Source: an uncultured Prevotella sp. (GTDB taxonomy: Bacteria; Bacteroidota; Bacteroidia; Bacteroidales; Bacteroidaceae). From it: a stretch of 64,000 nt of DNA. This document shows, piece after piece, positions 19,183 through 27,409 of this stretch. The notes below the pieces were generated by a model that did not search any database, was not told where the DNA came from, and worked only from the letters and a program-made list of their open reading frames with translations. A program made the position numbers and the translations under genes. The stretch is taken from the NCBI GenBank assembly GCA_946402275.1, contig CAMIVY010000004.1, positions 62,001 to 126,000 of the forward strand, in the 5' to 3' direction. Each line of letters starts with the position of its first letter. Position 1 is the stretch's first letter.

Positions 19183-19242
19183 ACGTTGTTTATTAGTTAG
19201 TAATTATTGTGAAATGATATTTTTATCAAAGTTATTCGGGTG

Positions 19243-19250
19243 CAAAGATA
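19243..19250 (-). promoter_or_regulatory. -7 promoter box for the leftward SusC operon
   Basis: Reads TATCTTTG then C on the reverse strand, 60 bp upstream of the SusC start. It is the only good TAnnTTTG match on this strand between the two divergent operons. The 373-bp gap (19183-19555) contains no plausible gene. Confidence 0.6.
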
Positions 19251-19356
19251 CAGCATTTTTACGAAACGTTATATTCTTTTTTTGTTCGATTTTGATACTT
19301 TTTTGCAAAAATGTGTTTTTTGCATTATGCTTCATTGTATTAGGTTCTCCATATAT

Positions 19357-19372
19357 TATGTATTTATACATA
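19357..19372. promoter_or_regulatory. Inverted repeat in the divergent mannan regulatory region
   Basis: TATGTA and TACATA form a perfect inverted repeat around TTTA. It lies mid-way between the SusC and esterase promoters, where a shared activator could bind. The region is very AT-rich, so chance occurrence is possible. Confidence 0.3.
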
Positions 19373-19479
19373 AGGTTGAAAATGGTTAAAGATTTCTTGT
19401 ATGTTTTGCGTTTCTAAAGACATGTATATTTAAATATTTTTAATTAATAAGAATAAAGAAAATATGCATGTTTGCAAAA

Positions 19480-19494
19480 ATAGTATCATACTAT
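19480..19494. promoter_or_regulatory. Candidate operator palindrome at the esterase-operon promoter
   Basis: ATAGTAT-C-ATACTAT is a perfect 15-bp palindrome ending 16 bp before the -7 box at 19510, in the place where a regulator would overlap or abut the upstream promoter element. TTTGCAAAA flanks it on the left (from 19471) and TTGCAAAA on the right. No matching copy was noticed at the SusC promoter. Confidence 0.45.
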
Positions 19495-19509
19495 TTGCAA
19501 AATAAGTGC

Positions 19510-19517
19510 TAACTTTG
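19510..19517 (+). promoter_or_regulatory. -7 promoter box for the rightward mannan operon
   Basis: TAACTTTG followed by C matches TAnnTTTG and lies 38 bp upstream of the esterase start. TTTG at 19494-19497 might serve as an upstream element, though the spacing is shorter than the usual Bacteroidota arrangement. Confidence 0.6.
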
Positions 19518-19555
19518 CAAACGAATAATTGGTATTCAACTAAAGACCCAAAAAC

Positions 19556-20863
19556 ATGAGGAAATTGTCGGTTTTATTATTACTTGCTGCTTTGTTGACA
19601 GTTCTGCCAACAAAGGCTCAGATTCGTGGAAACCATATTAATATAATGGTGACTCCTGACCATCAGGACTGGAATTATGAGGTGGGGCAGACAGCTGTTT
19701 TTAAAGTGAGTGTACTTCGGTCTTCTGCATTGGTGGACGGTGCTGTCGTTGATTTTGAGGCAGGACCTGAGATGTATCCTGATGTCAAAAAACAACAAGT
19801 GATACTGAAAGATGGTACGATGACTTGGAAAGGAAAGATGTCAAAACCGGGCTTTTATCGCCTCTCGGTAACAGCTCATGTGGATGGCAAGGAATATAAG
19901 GGGGCTTGTACGGCAGCTTTCTCGCCAGAGAAGTTGCAACCCACCACGAAAGAACCAAAAAATTTTGACGCTTTCTGGAAAAAAACGTTGGAGGAAGCTC
20001 GTTGGACTTCATTAAATGCACAACGGGAATTATTGCATGAACGTTCTAACGAAGATGTCAATGTTTATCAAGTGTCATTTCAAAATATAAGGTGGGGCTC
20101 TCGTACATATGGTATTCTGAGTGTACCCACTAAACCAGGCAGGTATCCTGCCTTGCTGAGGGTGCCTGGCGCTGGTGTCCGTCCTTATAGCGGGGATACT
20201 TATACGGCTCCTACTCAGGCTATCGTATTAGAAATAGGTATTCATGGGGTGGATGTCACGCAGCCTCAAAGGTTCTATGACGATTTGATGAATGGTGCTT
20301 TGAATTGTTATTGGAATTTTGGATTGGACAATAAGGATAACAATTATTACAAAAGGGTGATAGTGGGATGTGTACGTTCTGTTGACTATATTGCCTCGCT
20401 TCCAGAGTGGGATGGGAAAACTATTGGCGTGACTGGAGCTAGTCAGGGTGGCTTCTTGTCGTATGCTACAGCAGCACTTGACAAACGAATTACTTTTGTT
20501 GCAGCTGTTCATCCTGCTCTTTGTGACCATACGGCTTCGTTGCAGGGAATAGCCTGTGGATGGCCACACTATTTCTATAAGAAGCAAGAGGTGAGAGGTG
20601 AGAGAATAGAGAATAGTAAAGAGGTGGAGACCAGTCGCTATTATGACGGTGTAAATTTTGTACGTCGTGTACATTGTCCTACATGGGTATCGTTTGGATA
20701 TAATGACGATGTGGTACCCCCGACTACTGCATATGCAACTTATAATACACTACAATGTGAGAAGAAATTGAGTGTCTATCAGCAGACTGCTCATTTTTGG
20801 TATCAAGAACAATGGGATGAGTGGCAAGACTGGATGAAGGAGAAATTAAATATAAAAAAATAA
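19556..20863 (+). CDS. CE7 (AXE1)-type acetyl esterase, secreted
   Basis: A 435-residue esterase predicted to remove acetyl groups from mannan, glucomannan or their oligosaccharides so that glycosidases can act. Residues 1-21 are a cleavable signal peptide (ending TKAQ), so it is periplasmic or secreted. A beta-sandwich N-terminal domain (about 25-125) precedes the alpha/beta-hydrolase AXE1 domain. The triad is Ser296 in GASQGG, Asp384 or Asp385 in YNDDVVPP, and His413 in TAHFW. Residues 343-358 (KKQEVRGERIENSKEVET) look like an in-frame purine-heptad insertion (20587-20624). It starts the rightward operon and its stop touches the next ATG. Confidence 0.87.
   Translation: MRKLSVLLLLAALLTVLPTKAQIRGNHINIMVTPDHQDWNYEVGQTAVFKVSVLRSSALVDGAVVDFEAGPEMYPDVKKQQVILKDGTMTWKGKMSKPGFYRLSVTAHVDGKEYKGACTAAFSPEKLQPTTKEPKNFDAFWKKTLEEARWTSLNAQRELLHERSNEDVNVYQVSFQNIRWGSRTYGILSVPTKPGRYPALLRVPGAGVRPYSGDTYTAPTQAIVLEIGIHGVDVTQPQRFYDDLMNGALNCYWNFGLDNKDNNYYKRVIVGCVRSVDYIASLPEWDGKTIGVTGASQGGFLSYATAALDKRITFVAAVHPALCDHTASLQGIACGWPHYFYKKQEVRGERIENSKEVETSRYYDGVNFVRRVHCPTWVSFGYNDDVVPPTTAYATYNTLQCEKKLSVYQQTAHFWYQEQWDEWQDWMKEKLNIKK
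20587..20624 (+). repeat. Purine-rich heptad tract inside the esterase gene
   Basis: Units resembling GAGGTGA, GAGGTGA, GAGAATA and GAGAATA run in frame and encode a charged stretch (about residues 345-357) between the nucleophile and the acid residue. It has the same style as the intergenic heptad tracts. Confidence 0.5.
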
Positions 20864-21976
20864 ATGATGAAGCTATTTATTTATATAATAGGTGTGGCCG
20901 TCATGATGGTTGCATGTGGTCAAAAGACTGTTGTGGAGAAGACGGAAAGCGAACAATTGGCAGAGCGCTTGCAGAGGTTGCAACAAAAAGGCTATATGTT
21001 TGGTCATCAGGATGATCCAATGTACGGCCTAACATGGGCCTACGATAAAGATTCAAGTGACGTGAAAAATGTATGTGGAGATTATCCTGCTGTAATGGGG
21101 TTTGAGTTGGGTGGTATTGAGATGGGTGATGAGAAGAGCCTTGACAGCGTGCCTTTTACTCGCATTACTGAGGAGGTTGTTGCCCATCATGAACGAGGTG
21201 GTATCGTAACTCTAAGCTGGCATCCACGTAATCCAATTACCACGATTGATGGTGGAGGATTGGCTGGACAGAAATTCCCTGAGGGCACAGCATGGGATAC
21301 TTCTGATTCAACAGTGGTAAAGAATATCCTGACAGGTGGTTCGCAATATGCGAAATTTCAAGTGTGGATGCAGCGTCTTTCTGATTTCTTGGCTACCTTG
21401 AAGACGGAAGAAGGTCAAAAGATCCCCATTATCTTCCGTCCTTGGCATGAGAATACAGGTTCTTGGTTTTGGTGGGGAGAGAAACTCTGCACGGCAGAAG
21501 AGTATAAGGCATTGTGGAATATGCTTCAGGACAAGTTGAATAAGGACGGCTTTACTAATTTACTTTGGGCTTATTCGCCAGGAATGGCTCCAGATTTGAC
21601 AAAGGAGAAATTCTTGGAACGTTATCCTGGTGACGATCGTGTCAGTCTGGTAGGAATTGATGGGTATCAGTGGGGAACGAAGGAAGATTTTGTTGCTCAA
21701 TTAGATCAGAACTTGAAGATGCTTTGTCTATTTGCAAAAGAACATGGTAAAGTGGCAGCACTTACGGAGTGTGGACTGAAAAACTTGACAGACTCCACAT
21801 GGTGGACCTCAACCTTACAACCTGTTGTTGAGAAATATCCCATCAGCTATCTATTGGTATGGCGCAACTATAAAGAGGAGTGGTTCGGACCATCACCTTC
21901 AAAGCCAGATGCTCCTTTTTTCCGCGATTTTTATAAATCGGATAAAACCTTATTTTTGAATGAAATTAAAGACTAA
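20864..21976 (+). CDS. GH26 beta-mannanase, lipoprotein, mannobiose-forming type inferred
   Basis: A 370-residue GH26 enzyme. The lipobox is MMVAC (Cys18) followed by GQKTVVEK, which lacks an early acidic export tract, so it is probably periplasmic. The acid/base is Glu196 in FRPWHENTGSWFWWG and the nucleophile Glu302 in ALTECGL. In the characterised Bacteroides fragilis mannan cluster, a GH26 in this position releases mannobiose for the epimerase and GH130 phosphorylase, and the gene order here matches. The ATG directly follows the esterase stop, and the phosphorylase starts 6 bp downstream. Two ATGs in tandem (20864 and 20867) are both usable. Confidence 0.92.
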   Translation: MMKLFIYIIGVAVMMVACGQKTVVEKTESEQLAERLQRLQQKGYMFGHQDDPMYGLTWAYDKDSSDVKNVCGDYPAVMGFELGGIEMGDEKSLDSVPFTRITEEVVAHHERGGIVTLSWHPRNPITTIDGGGLAGQKFPEGTAWDTSDSTVVKNILTGGSQYAKFQVWMQRLSDFLATLKTEEGQKIPIIFRPWHENTGSWFWWGEKLCTAEEYKALWNMLQDKLNKDGFTNLLWAYSPGMAPDLTKEKFLERYPGDDRVSLVGIDGYQWGTKEDFVAQLDQNLKMLCLFAKEHGKVAALTECGLKNLTDSTWWTSTLQPVVEKYPISYLLVWRNYKEEWFGPSPSKPDAPFFRDFYKSDKTLFLNEIKD

Positions 21977-21982
21977 ATTGAT

Positions 21983-23146
21983 ATGAATTGTTTTCAAGAA
22001 AGAGTAAAGGCGTTAAAGGCTCACCATGAGGAGTTGCTAGCGCGCAAAAACGAACCCGTTGAGTGGGGGAATGGTATCTATGACAAGTGGAAGAATCCGA
22101 TACTGACAGCAGAGCACACGCCATTGGAGTGGCGCTATGACTTTTCAGAGAAAGATAATCCCTATCTGATGCAACGCATCATGATGAATGCAACGCTCAA
22201 TTCCGGTGCCATCAAATGGGGCGACAAGTATGTTTTGGTGGTACGTGTCGAGGGGGCAGATCGTAAGTCGTTCTTTGCAGTAGCTGAAAGTCCTAATGGT
22301 GTGGATAACTTCCGATTCTGGGAAGAACCTATTACGATGCCTGATGATGTGATTCCTGCCACCAATATCTATGATATGCGTATCACGAAGCATGAGGATG
22401 GTTGGATTTATGGTGTGTTCTGTGCTGAGCGCCATGACGACTCGCAGCCTAGTAACCTGAGTGCTGCAACAGCAACTGCTGGTATTGCTCGTACAAAGGA
22501 TTTGAAGACATGGTATCGCTTGCCTGATTTGAAGACAAAGTCGCAACAACGTAATGTAGTGCTGCATCCTGAGTTTGTCAACGGAAAGTATGCCTTCTAT
22601 ACTCGCCCGCAGGATGGTTTTATTGATACAGGTTCTGGCGGCGGTATCGGCTGGGCACTGGTGGACGACATTACCCATGCTGAAATAAAGGAGGAGAAGA
22701 TAATCAATGCTCGCCATTATCATACTATCACGGAAGTGAAGAATGGAGAGGGGCCTCATCCTATCAAGACACCAAAAGGGTGGCTGCATCTGGCTCATGG
22801 TGTGCGTGCCACGGCTGACGGATTGCGCTATGTGCTCTATATGTATATGACGGCTCTTGAGGATCCTACGAAGGTTATCGCTCAGCCTGGCGGATTTTTT
22901 CTGGTCCCGCAGGGTGACGAATATCTTGGTGATGTAATGAATGTTGCCTTTGCAAATGGATGGATTGCAGACGAAGATGGGCATGTATTTATCTATTATG
23001 CTTCTGCCGATACTCGTATGCATGTGGCAACATCGACTATAGACAAGCTTATCGACTATTGTATGAATACTCCTGAGGACGGGCTCTATACAGCAGCCTC
23101 CGTGGAAACCATCAAGAAGTTGATAGCAAAAAATAGAAATATTTAA
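21983..23146 (+). CDS. GH130 4-O-beta-D-mannosyl-D-glucose phosphorylase
   Basis: A 387-residue cytoplasmic enzyme converting mannosyl-beta-1,4-glucose and phosphate to alpha-mannose-1-phosphate and glucose. There is no signal peptide. The GH130 five-bladed propeller shows RVEGADRKSFFAVAESPNG near 83, DVIPATNIYDMRITKHEDGW near 120, and the late HVATSTIDKLIDYC region. Length and sequence style fit GH130 subfamily 1, the mannosylglucose phosphorylases. The two genes after it, a symporter and a 2-epimerase, complete the intracellular mannobiose pathway, which supports this function over mannosyl-GlcNAc phosphorolysis. Spacing to neighbours is 6 and 12 bp, so it lies in one operon. Confidence 0.93.
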   Translation: MNCFQERVKALKAHHEELLARKNEPVEWGNGIYDKWKNPILTAEHTPLEWRYDFSEKDNPYLMQRIMMNATLNSGAIKWGDKYVLVVRVEGADRKSFFAVAESPNGVDNFRFWEEPITMPDDVIPATNIYDMRITKHEDGWIYGVFCAERHDDSQPSNLSAATATAGIARTKDLKTWYRLPDLKTKSQQRNVVLHPEFVNGKYAFYTRPQDGFIDTGSGGGIGWALVDDITHAEIKEEKIINARHYHTITEVKNGEGPHPIKTPKGWLHLAHGVRATADGLRYVLYMYMTALEDPTKVIAQPGGFFLVPQGDEYLGDVMNVAFANGWIADEDGHVFIYYASADTRMHVATSTIDKLIDYCMNTPEDGLYTAASVETIKKLIAKNRNI

Positions 23147-23158
23147 TACGAGATAATT

Positions 23159-24553
23159 ATGACTAACTTAAAAGAAAAAATCGGCTATGGCTTTGGTGAT
23201 ATGTCGTCCAGTATGTTCTGGAAGATTTTCAGTTATTACCTTCCTTTTTTCTATAGCAATATCTTCGGTCTTTCGTTAGTGGATGCTGGCGTGCTTGTAT
23301 TGGTAACTCGTATTTGGGATGCGGTGTCTGATCCTATGATGGGCATTATCTCAGACCGTACTCAAACAAAATGGGGAAAGTATCGTCCCTATTTGCTGTG
23401 GGTAGCTCCTTTTTTTAGTATTTGTGGTATTCTTTTGTTTACTACACCTGACTTGGACTATGGAGGAAAGCTTATATGGGCATATGTTACCTATATTTTG
23501 ATGATGACGGTCTATACAGCTATCAATGTTCCGTATGGTGCTATGTTGGGTGTGATGACAGACGATTCAAACGAGAAGACAGTTTTCTCTTCGTTTCGTA
23601 TGTTCTTTGCCTATGGAGGTTCGTTTGTATCTTTGTTTCTTTGGGAACCGTTGACTAATTTGATGGGAGGCTACAAGTCAGCAGGTGGATGGTTCTGGGC
23701 AATGGTAATTATAGCTGCTGCATGTTTTGTAATGTTTATCCTGTGCTTTTTAATGACTAAGGAGCATTTGAAGACTATGTCGACTGTCAGCGTAGGAAGT
23801 GACTTCAAGGCTCTGCTTTCCAATAAGCCATGGTGGTTGCTGATAGGTGCTGCACTCTGTTTTAACCTGTTTAATACTGTTCGTGGTGCAACTGTTGCTT
23901 ATTTTTTCCAAGATATTATCGGAACAGAAGGCAGTATCGTTTTCTTTGGGCTGATTTTTGCCTTTTATGCAGGACTTTTCCTTGGTGTTGGTGAGGTAAG
24001 CAATATGGTAGGTGTAGCCTCGTGCGTACCTATTTCTAATATGTTAGGAAAGAAAACGACTTTTATATTGGTAAATGCATCACTTGTTGTTTTGAGTGTG
24101 TTGTTTTTCTTTATTCCTTGTACCCCAATGGGTTATTGGATTATGCTGATTTTCCAAATCTTGATTTCTATTTTGACAGGCATCATGTCGCCTCTTGTTT
24201 GGTCTATGTATGCTGACGTGAGCGATTATGCGGAGCTGAAGTTCAATACGGCCTCTACGGGACTGATATTCTCGAGCTCTTCAATGGCCCAAAAGTTTGG
24301 AGGTGCTATTGGTGGTGCAGCTGTACTATGGCTACTTTCATGTTTTGGCTATATTACCGATCCTGTGTTGTTGGCTCAGGAAAATGTTGTTCAGCCTGAA
24401 AGTGCTTTAACCTGTCTGCGTTGGCTTATGAGTTTCATTCCAGCATTTGTTGCCCTCGTTTCCATGTGTGTGGTATGGTTCTATCCTTTGACTACTGATC
24501 GTATTAAGGAAATTAATGCAGAATTGAAGAAAGTTCGAGCTGTTGAAAACTAA
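23159..24553 (+). CDS. GPH-family (MelB-like) sugar:cation symporter, probable mannobiose importer
   Basis: A 464-residue inner-membrane transporter with about 12 hydrophobic segments. The GPH-family pattern is clear: GYGFGDMSSSMFWKIFSYYL near 8, WDAVSDPMMGIISDRT near 47 (the cation-site Asp motif), and KWGKYRPYLLW near 68. No signal peptide is expected. Its position between GH130 and the epimerase matches the mannan clusters of Bacteroides, where the equivalent gene is assigned mannobiose uptake. The coupling ion is not visible. The stop codon lies 4 bp before the preferred start of the epimerase. Confidence 0.9.
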   Translation: MTNLKEKIGYGFGDMSSSMFWKIFSYYLPFFYSNIFGLSLVDAGVLVLVTRIWDAVSDPMMGIISDRTQTKWGKYRPYLLWVAPFFSICGILLFTTPDLDYGGKLIWAYVTYILMMTVYTAINVPYGAMLGVMTDDSNEKTVFSSFRMFFAYGGSFVSLFLWEPLTNLMGGYKSAGGWFWAMVIIAAACFVMFILCFLMTKEHLKTMSTVSVGSDFKALLSNKPWWLLIGAALCFNLFNTVRGATVAYFFQDIIGTEGSIVFFGLIFAFYAGLFLGVGEVSNMVGVASCVPISNMLGKKTTFILVNASLVVLSVLFFFIPCTPMGYWIMLIFQILISILTGIMSPLVWSMYADVSDYAELKFNTASTGLIFSSSSMAQKFGGAIGGAAVLWLLSCFGYITDPVLLAQENVVQPESALTCLRWLMSFIPAFVALVSMCVVWFYPLTTDRIKEINAELKKVRAVEN

Positions 24554-24557
24554 TTTT

Positions 24558-25838
24558 ATGATAGAAACGTTGAAAAAAGAGATGCAGGATGTTGTGGAGA
24601 ATAACATCCTGCGCTTTTGGCTTGATAAAATGCAAGACCAGGAGAATGGTGGCTTTTATGGCCGTATAGATGGTCATGGGGTATTGCATAAGGATGCGGA
24701 GAAAGGTGCCATACTGAATGCACGTATTCTTTGGTCATTCTCTGCAGCTTATCGTGTTTTGGGAAATCCAGAATATTTGGAAGCTGCTACCCGTGCCAAA
24801 GACTATATTATCAATCATTTTATTGATAAGGAATATGGTGGTGTTTATTGGAGCCTTGATTGTAAAGGTAAACCGCTTGATACCAAAAAGCAGTTCTATG
24901 CTATCGGTTTCGTTATTTATGGCATGTCGGAATATGCTAGGGCTACAGGTGATAAAGAGGCACTAGAGTGTGCACTCCAGCTCTTTGACTGTATAGAGAA
25001 TCATGCTCTTGACCATCAGTTTAATGGCTATATAGAGGCATGTACAAGAGAATGGGGTGAAATTGCTGACATGCGCCTGTCAGAATTGGATGCCAATTAT
25101 CCAAAGTCTCAAAATACTCATCTGCATATCATAGAACCATATACGAATCTGTTGAGATGTCTGAAGGAGATGCAAACAATGAAATCGTGTAACTATGTTC
25201 CTGTCATTGGTTCGGTATTGCCTGTTGATATTATGGTTTCTCCATATATTGTCATGGAAGTAGAGTCCGCAGTAAGAAATCTAATTTCTATCTTTACAGA
25301 TAAAATATTAAACCCGGAAACTCATCATCTTGATCTTTTTTTCGAGATGGATTGGACACGTGGAGCGGGACGTTTGGAGAGCTATGGCCACGATATAGAG
25401 TGTTCCTGGTTGATGCATGAGGCTGCACTGGTCTTGGGTGACAGGAATATATTAAATAAGGTGGAACCTATTGTGCGTATGGTAGCTAAAGCCTCTGAAA
25501 AGGGATTACGCTCCGATGGTTCTATGATTCATGAAGCGAACCTTGATACGGGACATGTGGATGATGATCTTCATTGGTGGGTACAGGCGGAGAATGTAGT
25601 AGGATGGTTTAACCTGTATCAACACTTTGGTGACACGGATGCTCTTGAAAAAGCAGAAAGGTGTTGGAATTATGTCAAGGCGCAGATAATTGACTGGGAA
25701 AACGGAGAGTGGTTCTGGAGTCGCCATAGTGATGGTGTCTTAAATGATGTTGATGATAAGGCTGGTTTCTGGAAATGTCCCTATCACAATAGTCGTATGT
25801 GCCTTGAAATTATAGAACGTTCTGTGCAGATTTTATAA
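24558..25838 (+). CDS. AGE-family mannobiose (cellobiose) 2-epimerase
   Basis: A 426-residue cytoplasmic epimerase turning beta-1,4-mannobiose into mannosyl-beta-1,4-glucose, the GH130 substrate. The (alpha/alpha)6 barrel of the N-acylglucosamine/cellobiose 2-epimerase family is evident. Catalytic His-containing motifs are present (GRLESYGHDIECSWLMHEA near 268 and HVDDDLHWWVQAENVVGW near 330). I place the start at the ATG at 24558 (MIETLKKEM). An in-frame TTG at 24543 overlaps the transporter stop and adds five atypical residues. The last gene of the rightward mannan operon; no clear terminator follows it. Confidence 0.92.
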   Translation: MIETLKKEMQDVVENNILRFWLDKMQDQENGGFYGRIDGHGVLHKDAEKGAILNARILWSFSAAYRVLGNPEYLEAATRAKDYIINHFIDKEYGGVYWSLDCKGKPLDTKKQFYAIGFVIYGMSEYARATGDKEALECALQLFDCIENHALDHQFNGYIEACTREWGEIADMRLSELDANYPKSQNTHLHIIEPYTNLLRCLKEMQTMKSCNYVPVIGSVLPVDIMVSPYIVMEVESAVRNLISIFTDKILNPETHHLDLFFEMDWTRGAGRLESYGHDIECSWLMHEAALVLGDRNILNKVEPIVRMVAKASEKGLRSDGSMIHEANLDTGHVDDDLHWWVQAENVVGWFNLYQHFGDTDALEKAERCWNYVKAQIIDWENGEWFWSRHSDGVLNDVDDKAGFWKCPYHNSRMCLEIIERSVQIL

Positions 25839-25922
25839 AAGTTTTGCATAGTTTTCGTAATAATTGACGTTTTGATGAAAAATATTCGACTATAATGTGC
25901 TGATATATTGAGATTTATTTAA

Positions 25923-25930
25923 TATCTTTG
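25923..25930 (+). promoter_or_regulatory. -7 promoter box for the small HTH gene
   Basis: TATCTTTG followed by C matches TAnnTTTG, 46 bp before the HTH start. The 138-bp gap after the epimerase (25839-25976) is AT-rich and otherwise empty; no terminator stem was found in it, so read-through from the mannan operon is possible. Confidence 0.6.
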
Positions 25931-25976
25931 CAGCCGATAAGAAACCAAGTTAGGAAACTAAATAAGGCTGTAAAGT

Positions 25977-26189
25977 ATGAATATTGGCAAACATGTCGAA
26001 GAAATTCTAAGGAAACAGGGTAGATCTGCTTCATGGCTAGCAAGTCAAATCCCCTGCGAGCGTACTAATGTTTATAACATTTTTAAGCGCAAAAGTTTAG
26101 ATGTACGCCTCTTGATGAGGATAAGTGCCGTTCTTGAGTATGACTTCTTTAAAGAATTGTCGGAAGAAGCATTTCCAAGAAAAAAGTAA
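25977..26189 (+). CDS. Small Cro/C1-like helix-turn-helix protein
   Basis: A 70-residue protein that is almost entirely one HTH domain. The pattern SASWLASQIPCERTNVYNIF (residues 17-36) gives the two HTH helices, followed by the XRE-family ending LLMRISAVLEYDFF. It has its own -7 box and a strong terminator, so it is transcribed as a single gene. It lies just after the mannan locus, but nothing shows that it regulates the locus. A Lys-rich C-terminus (PRKK) closes it. It could equally be a free-standing housekeeping regulator common in this group. Confidence 0.75.
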   Translation: MNIGKHVEEILRKQGRSASWLASQIPCERTNVYNIFKRKSLDVRLLMRISAVLEYDFFKELSEEAFPRKK

Positions 26190-26196
26190 ATAATTT

Positions 26197-26232
26197 AAGC
26201 CGCTGCATTTTAGGTAGCGGCTTTTGTTTTTT
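26197..26232 (+). terminator. Intrinsic terminator after the HTH gene
   Basis: AAGCCGCTGC (26197-26206) pairs with GTAGCGGCTT (26214-26223) with one G-T pair, followed by a T-rich tract TTGTTTTTTT. It closes the HTH transcript just before the nuo promoter. Confidence 0.85.
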
Positions 26233-26284
26233 TCTTTTTTTATAGTTTTTCAATATTTATGCTGTTTCTTTGCTTTTTTTTTAG

Positions 26285-26292
26285 TACCTTTG
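26285..26292 (+). promoter_or_regulatory. -7 promoter box for the nuo operon
   Basis: TACCTTTG followed by C matches TAnnTTTG, 41 bp before nuoA. TTTG at 26269-26272 lies 16 bp upstream of the box, the same offset as at 19494 and 48629, but this is shorter than the usual -33 spacing and may be chance. Confidence 0.6.
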
Positions 26293-26333
26293 CGCCCACT
26301 TAAGTAAGCAATATTATAATATTATAAATTTTT

Positions 26334-26684
26334 ATGAACTTTACTTTGTTAATTACCGTCTTGTTGACGGCTATTACATTGGTGGTTGCGGCTTACGTGG
26401 TAGCTAAGTTGATAGGACCTAGGTCCTATGCAAAGGTGAAAGGTGAGCCGTATGAGAGTGGTATTCCCACCCGAGGCAGTTCTTGGCTGCCCGTTTCAGT
26501 GGGATTCTATCTCTTTGCCATCTTGTTCCTCATGTTTGATGTGGAAACGGTGTTTCTATATCCATGGGCAGTGGTAGTGAAGGAGTTTGGTGCCGCAGCT
26601 CTGCTGAGCATAGGCTTCTTCTTGGTTGTTCTAGTATTAGGCTTGGCGTATGCTTGGCGGAAAGGAGATTTGGAATGGAAGTAA
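26334..26684 (+). CDS. nuoA: Complex I subunit A
   Basis: A 116-residue membrane subunit at the junction of the peripheral and membrane arms of respiratory complex I. Three hydrophobic segments are visible. The conserved motif YESGIPTRGSSWLPVSVGFY (about 41-60) and the acidic FDVETVFLYPW (about 69-79) are diagnostic of the NuoA/ND3 family. It starts the nuo operon after a clear -7 box, and its 3' end overlaps nuoB by 10 bp. Confidence 0.95.
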   Translation: MNFTLLITVLLTAITLVVAAYVVAKLIGPRSYAKVKGEPYESGIPTRGSSWLPVSVGFYLFAILFLMFDVETVFLYPWAVVVKEFGAAALLSIGFFLVVLVLGLAYAWRKGDLEWK

Positions 26685-27409
26685 GGAAACCGCACATCAA
26701 AAGTATCCCATACGAGGAGTGGAATGACAATGCCTCGTTGGAGAAGATTATTGACGAACTCCATGAGGGTGGTGTCAATGTGATTACGGGTTCACTGGAC
26801 CAGTTGATAAATTGGGGACGTTCTAACTCTCTTTGGTCACTGACCTTTGCCACTTCTTGCTGTGGCATTGAGTTCATGGCCTGCGGTTGTGCCCGCTATG
26901 ACTTTGCCCGCTTTGGTTTCGAGGTAACACGTAACTCCCCACGTCAGGCAGACTTGATTATGTGTGCCGGTACTATTACACACAAGATGGCTCCTGCCTT
27001 GAAGCGTCTGTACGATGAGATGGCTGAGCCTAAGTACGTGATTGCCGTAGGTGGCTGTGCCATCAGCGGTGGTCCGTTCAAGTCCAGCTACCATGTTGTC
27101 AAGGGTATCGAGGAGATTGTTCCCGTCGATGTGTTTATCCCTGGTTGTCCTCCACGTCCAGAAGCTATCATGTATGGCATGATGCAGCTTCAGCGTAAGG
27201 TGAAGATTGAGAAATTCTTCGGCGGTGCCAACCATAAGCAGACCGCTGAGGAAGCTGCACTGGGTGTATCTAATGAGGAGTTGACATTCCGTTCGAAACA
27301 TGGCGATCACCGTCGTGAACCGATGGTCATCAACGATGTCCCTCAGGAGTTTGTAGAAGAAATCAAGGCTGCTCAGGCAGAAGCTAAAGTAGAGGAGGAG
27401 AAGGCATGA
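26675..27409 (+). CDS. nuoB: Complex I subunit B
   Basis: A 244-residue subunit holding the terminal [4Fe-4S] cluster N2 next to the quinone site. The ligands are the paired cysteines of ATSCCGIEFMA (near 63), CAGTITHKMAP (near 123) and GCPPRPEAI (near 158). I start at the ATG at 26675, preceded by AAAGGAG at the right distance and overlapping nuoA by 10 bp. The reading frame stays open upstream to 26564, but that extension is not NuoB-like. A charged tail of about 60 residues follows the conserved core. The stop overlaps the nuoCD start as ATGA. Confidence 0.95.
   Translation: MEVRKPHIKSIPYEEWNDNASLEKIIDELHEGGVNVITGSLDQLINWGRSNSLWSLTFATSCCGIEFMACGCARYDFARFGFEVTRNSPRQADLIMCAGTITHKMAPALKRLYDEMAEPKYVIAVGGCAISGGPFKSSYHVVKGIEEIVPVDVFIPGCPPRPEAIMYGMMQLQRKVKIEKFFGGANHKQTAEEAALGVSNEELTFRSKHGDHRREPMVINDVPQEFVEEIKAAQAEAKVEEEKA

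Noticed and set aside
22145..23023. 292-codon reverse frame inside the GH130 gene
   Set aside because: The forward frame is a full GH130 in an operon; the reverse frame has odd composition rich in His, Ile and Arg and no recognisable motif.
25977..26189. Phage repressor or toxin-antitoxin component
   Set aside because: No partner gene, no phage gene nearby, own terminator; best left as a single HTH protein.
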